Shown here piece after piece: positions 58,185 through 64,000 of a stretch of 64,000 nucleotides of DNA. Under the pieces are notes generated by a model, which saw nothing but the letters and a program-made list of their open reading frames with translations, was not told where the DNA came from and searched no databases. The translations under genes and the position numbers were made by a program. This stretch comes from Laceyella sediminis (GTDB lineage Bacteria > Bacillota > Bacilli > Thermoactinomycetales > Thermoactinomycetaceae): contig NZ_PVTZ01000003.1 in the NCBI RefSeq assembly GCF_003003125.1, positions 186,001 through 250,000 of the forward strand, written 5' to 3'. Positions within the stretch are counted from its first letter, which is position 1; every line of letters starts with the position of its first letter.

Positions 58185-60599
58185 TCAACGCAACTTGGCG
58201 CCAAACGTTTCTTCCAGATGGCAAATCACACGCTCATGCACTTTAGATACTTCCTCATCAGTCAACGTGCGGTCCGCCGCGCGATAAGCTAATGAGAAGG
58301 CGACATTTTTCTTGCCGACTCCAATCTGCTCTCCAGCGAAAACATCAAACAACACCACAGACTCAACCAATTCTCCGCCAGCCTGCCAAATTCCTTCTTC
58401 CAACAATCCGACCGGAACGGCTTCATCGACAACGACGGCCAGATCACGCGTAACCGCAGGAACACGCGGAATCGGCTGATACACCAACGGCCCCTCGATT
58501 GCTGCGAACAATCTCTCCACATCTAGCTGGAATGCGACAGGGCGCGAGAGATCGTGTTTTTTGGCCAGCTGCGGATGCAATTCACCAAGCAGTCCAGCAA
58601 CCTCACCGCCAATCAAAATCTGGGCGGTTCGTCCCGGGTGGAAACCGTGAGGAGCGACAGCTTGATATTCCACATCAACAACACCCAAGCGAGCGAACAA
58701 AGCATCCAAAATCCCTTTGGCCTTGTAGAAATCGCCAGCAGGCAATGGCTGCTCTTTCCAGATGCCGGCGGGTTGCTTCCCAGTCAATAACCCACCCAAG
58801 ACCAACCGTTCTTCTGGCAACGTCTCGTCCGCATGTCCAGGCAAGTACACATGAGCCAACTCAAAGATTTGCACTCGTTCGTTTCCATGGCGATGGTTGT
58901 ATGATGCGGCTTCAATCAAGTGTGGAAGTAGGTTGCTACGCAATACAGCATGCTCCGCGCTCATCGGCATGGCCAGAGATACATGGTTCTCCACCGCAAA
59001 CAAAGAGGCCACCTCTTGTTCCAGCGCCGTCGAAGTCAGGCTGTACGTCAACACCTCATGCAATCCCAAATCCATCAATGTGTGACGAATCACCCGGCGC
59101 GCCTTTTGTTCCTCAGTCAAGCCCCCAGGCGGTTGCTGACCCCACGGAAGTGTCGTCGGGATTCGGTCATATCCGTACAACCGAGCCACTTCTTCTATCA
59201 AATCCACCTCAATTGTGATGTCCGGACGCCGTGTCGGGATCTGCACAGCATACCCCTCATCGGTCACTTCGGTCGGGAACTGCAGACGACGGAAAATATC
59301 AAGCACTTCTTCTGGATCTACCTGCACGCCCAGCAGATTGACCAAGCGTTCATGGCGCAGATTGATCACCATCTCCTCAACATCGCCCACTTTTTTCACG
59401 ATCGCTTCAGAAGCTACCGCACCGCCGGCGATTTGGCAGAGCAACTGCACAGCCCGCGCCAGTGCTGGCAAAATCCCTTCCGGATCGACACCTTTTTCAA
59501 AGCGAGCGCTCGCCTCGGAACGCAATCCCACTTTGCGGGAGGTTTGCCGCACCATTTGCGGATCGAAGAACGCGGATTCCAACAAGATGGTCACCGTTTC
59601 GTCGGTCACCTCGGAAGACTCTCCGCCCATGACTCCAGCTAAAGCCAAAGGCTGTTCACCGTCGGTGATGAGTAACATTTGATCGTCACATGTGCGCGTC
59701 ACACCGTCTAATGTCACGATCTGTTCGCCGGACAGCGCGCGGCGGACAATGATTTGCCCCCCTTGCACGCGGTTGTAATCAAAGGCGTGCAACGGCTGGC
59801 CCGTCTCCAACATCACGTAGTTGGTAATATCCACAATATTGTTGATCGGACGAATACCCGCCGAAATCAAGCGGTTTTGCATCCATTGTGGGGACGGCCC
59901 GACTTTAATGTCATGCACCACTTGCGCCGCATAAAAAGGACAATCTTCTTCCGATTCAATGTACACGTTGATGGGTGCCTCGTATTGTAAAGGCATATCT
60001 TGCGTCATGGGCAAACGCAACTCACGGTCAAAAATAGCCGCCACTTCATAAGCAACTCCGATCATTCCCAAGCAATCGGAACGATTCGGCGTTAATTGCA
60101 ATTCGATTACCTGGTCATTCATGCCCAGGAATTCTTTGATATCAATGCCAATCGGCGCGTCGGGCTCCAACACCAAAATGCCTTCAGTCTGTTCTTTCAT
60201 CAGCACTTTTTCCGGGAAGCCCAATTCTTGAGCGGAACAAATCATACCATTTGACTCCACCCCGCGCAGTTTGGCTTTTTTGATGTGCAATCCGCCCGGC
60301 AATTTGGCCCCGACCAAGGCGACGGGCACCCGTTGTCCGGCGGCCACGTTTTTCGCGCCGCACACAATCTGCAACACTTGCCCTTTCCCTACGTTAACCA
60401 AACAAACATTGAGCCGATCCGCTTCGGGATGGCGTTCCACTGACATCACTTCCCCGATGATGACACCAGATACGCCGGGATCGCGGGTATAGATCACTTC
60501 CACTTCAATCCCCGTCCGATTCAGCTCTTCAGCGATATCTTCCGGAGAAATCCCTTCTAAATCCACATATTGAGACAACCATTCATACGATACTAGCAT
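58185..60599 (-). CDS. pheT: Phenylalanyl-tRNA synthetase beta subunit
   Basis: 804 residues, identical in length to Bacillus PheT. Domain order: tRNA-binding EMAP-like domain (VIIGEVMSVERHPEADRLNV, about 44-150), B3/B4 editing domain (ASARFEKGVDPEG), B5 domain (VARLYGYDRIPTTLP), synthetase-core-like region and a C-terminal ferredoxin-like anticodon-binding domain (AVTRDLAVVVDEAVPVGLL). It forms an alpha2-beta2 enzyme with PheS, 15 nt upstream, and is controlled by the pheS T-box. Confidence 0.98.
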   Translation of the reverse strand: MLVSYEWLSQYVDLEGISPEDIAEELNRTGIEVEVIYTRDPGVSGVIIGEVMSVERHPEADRLNVCLVNVGKGQVLQIVCGAKNVAAGQRVPVALVGAKLPGGLHIKKAKLRGVESNGMICSAQELGFPEKVLMKEQTEGILVLEPDAPIGIDIKEFLGMNDQVIELQLTPNRSDCLGMIGVAYEVAAIFDRELRLPMTQDMPLQYEAPINVYIESEEDCPFYAAQVVHDIKVGPSPQWMQNRLISAGIRPINNIVDITNYVMLETGQPLHAFDYNRVQGGQIIVRRALSGEQIVTLDGVTRTCDDQMLLITDGEQPLALAGVMGGESSEVTDETVTILLESAFFDPQMVRQTSRKVGLRSEASARFEKGVDPEGILPALARAVQLLCQIAGGAVASEAIVKKVGDVEEMVINLRHERLVNLLGVQVDPEEVLDIFRRLQFPTEVTDEGYAVQIPTRRPDITIEVDLIEEVARLYGYDRIPTTLPWGQQPPGGLTEEQKARRVIRHTLMDLGLHEVLTYSLTSTALEQEVASLFAVENHVSLAMPMSAEHAVLRSNLLPHLIEAASYNHRHGNERVQIFELAHVYLPGHADETLPEERLVLGGLLTGKQPAGIWKEQPLPAGDFYKAKGILDALFARLGVVDVEYQAVAPHGFHPGRTAQILIGGEVAGLLGELHPQLAKKHDLSRPVAFQLDVERLFAAIEGPLVYQPIPRVPAVTRDLAVVVDEAVPVGLLEEGIWQAGGELVESVVLFDVFAGEQIGVGKKNVAFSLAYRAADRTLTDEEVSKVHERVICHLEETFGAKLR

Positions 60600-60614
60600 T
60601 TGATGTCACTCCTC

Positions 60615-61619
60615 TCACTCAGAACGAAATTGGCGCAAGAAACGCAAATCATTATTGTAAAAATGGCGAATGTCATCAACGTCGTATTTCAGCATGGCGA
60701 TCCGCTCCACCCCGATTCCGAAGGCGAAACCAGAATAACGTTCCGGATTGTAGCCGGCTTTCTCCAACACGCGCGGATGAACCATGCCCGCTCCCAAGAT
60801 CTCTACCCAGCCTTTTTCCGGATGATAGATATCCACTTCCACACTCGGCTCAGTGAATGGGAAATAACTGGGGCGCAACCGCATTTCGGTTCCTTCGCCA
60901 AACATCTTTTCAATTAAGGCCAACAAGACACCGTTTAACTCACTCATCGACACGCCGCGGTCAACCACCAGGCCCTCGACTTGGGTGAATTGATGTGAAT
61001 GTGTCGCATCGTCATCATCGCGGCGGTACACCTTACCAGGGCAGATGATCCTTACTGGCACATGCCCTTCTTTTTTCTCCAGGGTGCGCACTTGCACCGA
61101 CGAAGTGTGTGTGCGAAGCAACGTCTCCGGCGTTATGTAAAACGAATCTTGCATGTCGCGCGCCGGATGTTCTTTGGGCAGGTTCAACGCTTCAAAGTTG
61201 TATTGATCCGTCTCCACTTCCGGCCCTTCGGCGATTTCAAATCCCATGCCGATGAAGACGTCTTCCAGCTGTTCAATCACCAGATTCAATGGATGAATCG
61301 AACCCAACTTAACAGGGGTTCCCGGCAACGTGACATCAATCGTCTCTGTGGCCAGCTGCTCATTGAGCGCCGCCTCTTCAAAGGCTGATTCTTTCTCCGC
61401 GATCAACAGGTCGAGTTGTGCCCGAATCTCATTGGCCAATCCGCCGATCACCGGCCGCTCTTCCGGGGGCAAGCTCCCCATGCCGCGCAATACACTTGTT
61501 AATTCACCTTTTTTTCCCAGATACTTTACTTTTAGTTCCCTCAGTGCGTCCAAGCTCTCCGCATTAGCGATCGCAATGGCCGCTTCATCTTGCAAACTTG
61601 TTAAACGTTCGCGCATCAT
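60615..61619 (-). CDS. pheS: Phenylalanyl-tRNA synthetase alpha subunit
   Basis: Catalytic subunit charging tRNA-Phe, 334 residues. N-terminal coiled coil (to about 90), then class II core with motif 2 ([20 protein letters not shown]) and motif 3 ([14 protein letters not shown]). The frame opens 111 nt further up inside the T-box, but ATG 61619 has GAGGGGAG just before it and matches the family N-terminus; the next ATG (61616) is also possible. The family motif [10 protein letters not shown] is present. Confidence 0.97.
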   Translation of the reverse strand: MMRERLTSLQDEAAIAIANAESLDALRELKVKYLGKKGELTSVLRGMGSLPPEERPVIGGLANEIRAQLDLLIAEKESAFEEAALNEQLATETIDVTLPGTPVKLGSIHPLNLVIEQLEDVFIGMGFEIAEGPEVETDQYNFEALNLPKEHPARDMQDSFYITPETLLRTHTSSVQVRTLEKKEGHVPVRIICPGKVYRRDDDDATHSHQFTQVEGLVVDRGVSMSELNGVLLALIEKMFGEGTEMRLRPSYFPFTEPSVEVDIYHPEKGWVEILGAGMVHPRVLEKAGYNPERYSGFAFGIGVERIAMLKYDVDDIRHFYNNDLRFLRQFRSE

Positions 61620-61644
61620 TGATACTCCCCTCTTTTTGATGGAA

Positions 61645-61898
61645 AATAAAAAAATCCCGCGTCCAAAGGGACGAGAGATTCGCGGTACCACCCTTTTTGA
61701 AAAGAAGGCAGTCTTCTCCTTCTTTTCCACTTACAGAGATAACGGTCAAACCGGTTCCCCCTACTCGCGTTCACGTTCACGTCAGTTCAGGGGACAGCTC
61801 CAGAGCGAACTTCAGCAGCCAGTTCCTTAGGAACACTTCCAGTCATGGTGTTCCCTCCCTGAAAGGATGCACTGCTTACTCTTCTCTGTCATCGCTTT
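61645..61898 (-). ncRNA. Phe-specific T-box leader of pheST
   Basis: On the minus strand the T-box AGGGTGGTACCGCG (61694-61681) is followed by the terminator stem and a seven-T run (61654-61648). The 5' Stem I (from 61898) shows GATGACAGAGAAGAGTA (AG-bulge region), and near its 3' side a loop with GAAGTTCGCTC that presents a UUC Phe specifier codon (61809-61807). Uncharged tRNA-Phe should pair there and with the T-box, promoting antitermination. Confidence 0.93.
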
Positions 61899-61962
61899 TC
61901 AAATCCATTGTCAGATTAAATTATTTAATATTATAAGCTATGGCAAAGTCAACCTGCAACAG

Positions 61963-62775
61963 TTACCTTGCCTGAAAATGTTGCCGGATTCGTTCATACA
62001 GCAAAATCGCGCCGGTGATGGATACATTTAATGACTCGGTTCCACCCGGCATAGGGATGGTGACATCCGCATCCACCAGCGGCAGGTATTTCTCATCGAC
62101 GCCTCGGCCTTCATTGCCCAGCAACAGTGCCACCCGCGCCGGAAAAGCATAATCAAAATGGTGCGTGCCAGCATGTGGATAGGCATTCACAACTGTCACT
62201 CCCCGGGACTGCAACATTGGGATCGCTTCCGCCAAATCAATCTGGATAAGCGGCATGCGAAACAACGCACCCATTGCCGAACGGACTACTTTGGCATTGA
62301 ATGGATCAACCGTCCCTTTCCCCAGCAGGATGCTATCCACTCCTGCCGCTTGAGCTGTACGGATGATCGTCCCCAAGTTGCCAGGGTCTTGGACAGCGTC
62401 CAGAAGTAGCACGGTCAAATCACCATCTTTGTCTAGCCAAACGTCACGCGGCCAAACTGGCGCAGTGATGACAGCTGCCAACCCTTGCGGCGTTTCAGTG
62501 TCCACCAGCGCGGCAAATACGGCAGGAGCTAGTTCGTACACGGGCGCATCGGGCGGCAATTCCCCTTTGATGCGTTGGTAGACCTCTTCTTTATCCCTAT
62601 TGACCAGCACCGCTTCAAACTGTGCAGATGCCCGCGCCGCTTCCAATAACAGGTGTTCGCCTTCAATCAACAGCGCCCTCTCTTGCGCCCGCCCTTTTCT
62701 GGTGTTCAACTTTTTCCAGCGTTTTACTTGCTCATTATGAGGAGATGTAATGGAAATGCGTTTTTTTATTGTCAT
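61963..62775 (-). CDS. TrmH/SpoU-family RNA 2'-O-methyltransferase (YsgA-like)
   Basis: 270 residues of the SPOUT fold. A substrate-binding N-terminus (RKGRAQERALLIEGEHLLLE) precedes the knot motifs LDAVQDPGNLGTIIRTAQAA, LLLGNEGRGV and IPMPGGTESLNVSITGAILL, which bind SAM. Its start codon overlaps the ktrA stop (ATGA), so they are coupled. In B. subtilis ysgA follows pheST; the order is retained though the strand layout is not examined beyond this window. Confidence 0.93.
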   Translation of the reverse strand: MTIKKRISITSPHNEQVKRWKKLNTRKGRAQERALLIEGEHLLLEAARASAQFEAVLVNRDKEEVYQRIKGELPPDAPVYELAPAVFAALVDTETPQGLAAVITAPVWPRDVWLDKDGDLTVLLLDAVQDPGNLGTIIRTAQAAGVDSILLGKGTVDPFNAKVVRSAMGALFRMPLIQIDLAEAIPMLQSRGVTVVNAYPHAGTHHFDYAFPARVALLLGNEGRGVDEKYLPLVDADVTIPMPGGTESLNVSITGAILLYERIRQHFQAR

Positions 62776-63434
62776 TGGTCATCTGTCTTTTCCTGTAATT
62801 TTTTCAAATCGTCATTATGGCCGATCACAACCAACGTGTCACCTTTATGTATCATATCGGTCGCCGCAGGGTTAATGTTAAACTGCGACCCGTTCTTAAT
62901 GGCCATCACATTGCAACCGAATTTCGCACGAATATTTAATTCCTGCAGTGTTTTCCCGTTGAAAAATTCACCGGCGATCACCTCAATGATGCTATAGTCA
63001 TCGGATAGCTCGATATACTCTAGGATATTGGGTGAAATCAAGCTGTGAACTACGCGCACCCCCATGTCGCGTTCCGGGAACACCACGCGGTCGGCTCCCA
63101 ATTTATTCAATACCTTGCCATGCATCTCGTTGATCGCTTTCACCACGACTTTCGGGCATCCGATTTCTTTGAGCACCAACGTAGTCAAGATGCTGGCCTG
63201 GATGTCATTGCCAATAGCGACCACCACTACGTCAAAATTGCGTATTCCCAGCGCTTTCAACGCGTTTTCATCGGTCGTGTCTGCTTCCACGGTGTGCAGT
63301 AGCACTTGGGACATATCCTGAACGCGTTGGTGGTCTTTATCAATGGCCAACACTTCGTACCCCATGGAATGAAGTGTTTTGGCCACGCTTCCTCCAAATC
63401 GGCCCAAGCCAATAATCGCAAACGTTTTACTCAC
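62772..63434 (-). CDS. ktrA: Potassium uptake regulatory protein KtrA/TrkA type
   Basis: 220 residues with an N-terminal RCK domain (IIGLGRFGGSVAKTLHSMGY, an NAD/ATP-binding Rossmann fold; Asp at 32) and a C-terminal TrkA-C domain (IIEVIAGEFFNGKTLQELNI). It gates a membrane K+ channel subunit KtrB, which is not in the window. GTG start 63434, 8 nt after GGAGG. It is the first gene of a pair with the methyltransferase. Confidence 0.9.
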   Translation of the reverse strand: MSKTFAIIGLGRFGGSVAKTLHSMGYEVLAIDKDHQRVQDMSQVLLHTVEADTTDENALKALGIRNFDVVVVAIGNDIQASILTTLVLKEIGCPKVVVKAINEMHGKVLNKLGADRVVFPERDMGVRVVHSLISPNILEYIELSDDYSIIEVIAGEFFNGKTLQELNIRAKFGCNVMAIKNGSQFNINPAATDMIHKGDTLVVIGHNDDLKKLQEKTDDQ

Positions 63435-63536
63435 TTTTGTCGCCTCCGCAAAGCCTCTGCAAATTAGCTTAACCCAAATCGTTTAGGGATAAAGTTATTT
63501 TTTCCGTAAAGACTTATGTAAAAGGGGGTTATCAGG

Positions 63537-63746
63537 ATGAATTTTGACATTCGCGGTGCAGTAATACACAACATTCATACCATGAATCCGCAACAACTGC
63601 AAGAATTAGTGGTGGACTCTATTCAACAAGGCGAAGAAAAATTGTTGCCCGGACTGGGTGTGCTGTTCGAAGTCATCTGGAAAAACAGCTCCGACGCCGA
63701 GCGCAATCAACTCATCGAAACACTGCACGAAGCGCTTCCTAAATAA
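63537..63746 (+). CDS. sspI: Small acid-soluble spore protein I
   Basis: 69 residues matching SspI: MNFDIRGAVIHNIHTMNPQQ then LLPGLGVLFEVIWKNSSDAE. It is a minor spore-specific protein of the forespore and, unlike alpha/beta SASPs, is not a DNA-coating protein. AAAGGGGG lies 9 nt before the ATG. It lies near ysgA as in B. subtilis. No convincing SigG promoter was found by eye. Confidence 0.93.
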   Translation: MNFDIRGAVIHNIHTMNPQQLQELVVDSIQQGEEKLLPGLGVLFEVIWKNSSDAERNQLIETLHEALPK

Positions 63747-63763
63747 GGATTAAAAAAAAACAG

Positions 63764-63806
63764 GCAAGCCCGTCGTTCGTTCTTAACGAACAGGCTTGCT
63801 TTTTTC
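63764..63806. terminator. Bidirectional terminator after sspI
   Basis: GCAAGCC (63764-63770) with GGCTTGC (63793-63799), inner GTTCGT/ACGAAC stem, followed by a run of six T; a run of A on the left serves the convergent gene. Confidence 0.85.
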
Positions 63807-63815
63807 GTTATGCAG

Positions 63816-63998
63816 TTACAGGCAGAATCCGGGGAAACCACCAAAGCCCCCACCGAAACCCCAGCCGCCTCCGAAAAAGCCCCAGAAGCAGAAGAAGGCG
63901 ATGATCAGGATGACGATGATCGCGATGGCGATGGCCGACCCTATCCCGCCAAAGCCGCCAAAACCTATGCCGCTTGTCTTCAAAGTTCCATTTTTCAC
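63816..63998 (-). CDS. Gly/Phe-rich small membrane protein, start may lie outside window
   Basis: 60 codons inside the window on the minus strand. A short N-terminus (MKNGTLKTSGIGFGGFGG) leads into one TM helix (IGSAIAIAIIVILIIAFFCF) and a Gly/Phe/Trp-rich end (GFFGGGWGFGGGFGGFPGF). The GTG at 63998 lacks a visible SD because the window ends there, so the true start may be further right. It loosely recalls YjcZ-like small sporulation proteins with Gly-rich ends, but no family is assigned. It shares a terminator with sspI. Confidence 0.5.
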   Translation of the reverse strand: MKNGTLKTSGIGFGGFGGIGSAIAIAIIVILIIAFFCFWGFFGGGWGFGGGFGGFPGFCL

Positions 63999-64000
63999 AG

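Noticed and set aside
1-64000. CRISPR arrays, tRNA or rRNA genes, complete IS elements
   Set aside because: No regularly spaced repeats, no cloverleaf or rRNA signatures and no transposase frames were seen; only the 38.2-kb MITE-like element.

Overview
The window looks like the chromosome of a moderately GC-rich, spore-forming, thermophilic Firmicute of the family Thermoactinomycetaceae, most likely Laceyella or Thermoactinomyces. Two tandem genes encode thermitase, whose mature sequence matches, from memory, the Thermoactinomyces vulgaris enzyme. Sporulation and germination genes (spoVAF, sleB, sspI), Bacillus-type SD sequences, a lysine riboswitch and a T-box fit this placement. No rRNA, tRNA or CRISPR array was seen.

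The backbone resembles the Bacillus subtilis sdh-lysC-uvrC-trxA-etfAB-fadR-lcfA-mutS2-polX-yshB-zapA-pheTS-ysgA-sspI region (order recalled from memory), with many insertions. Layout: 0-3 kb sdhCAB; 3.3-6.2 kb a peptide ABC transporter with only B, C and D; 6.4-8.0 kb lysC under a lysine riboswitch; 8.2-10.1 kb a two-gene RNA-repair cassette (Rnl2-type ligase plus HD-Pnk); 10.1-13.7 kb an SCP2 protein, tatA and a TetR/acyltransferase/carotenoid-desaturase-like operon; 13.9-17.9 kb a DnaD-like protein, uvrC, a membrane protein and trxA; 18.0-22.3 kb the fatty-acid regulon etfA-etfB-fadR-fadD with FadR boxes; 22.4-29.3 kb spoVAF, an NCS2 permease, a YtfP-like flavoprotein, small and secreted proteins and a yhbD/bactofilin pair.

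From 29.5 to 40.1 kb lie an RRNPP-like HTH-TPR regulator, a YdcF-like protein, an RNA m5C methyltransferase, an ECF41 sigma factor with its oxidoreductase partner and a near-consensus ECF41 promoter, an MFS transporter, an acetyltransferase, a MITE-like repeat and an aromatic-acid-exporter-like protein. From 40.8 to 44.5 kb are two near-identical thermitase genes and a divergent paralogue whose oxyanion-hole Asn is replaced. From 44.6 to 48.0 kb are an overlooked 27-residue membrane peptide gene, mutS2 and sleB (with a SigG-type promoter).

The 48.1-52.3 kb stretch is visibly more AT-rich and decayed: one intact NUDIX gene, two NUDIX pseudogenes each with a single in-frame stop, another gene broken by one stop, a frameshifted P-loop kinase relic, a second RRNPP-like regulator and the relic of a third. 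The backbone resumes with polX, interrupted by an ADP-ribosylglycohydrolase and a MATE transporter, then cvpA, zapA, pheT, pheS (T-box controlled), a TrmH-type methyltransferase, ktrA, sspI and a Gly-rich small membrane protein at the right edge.
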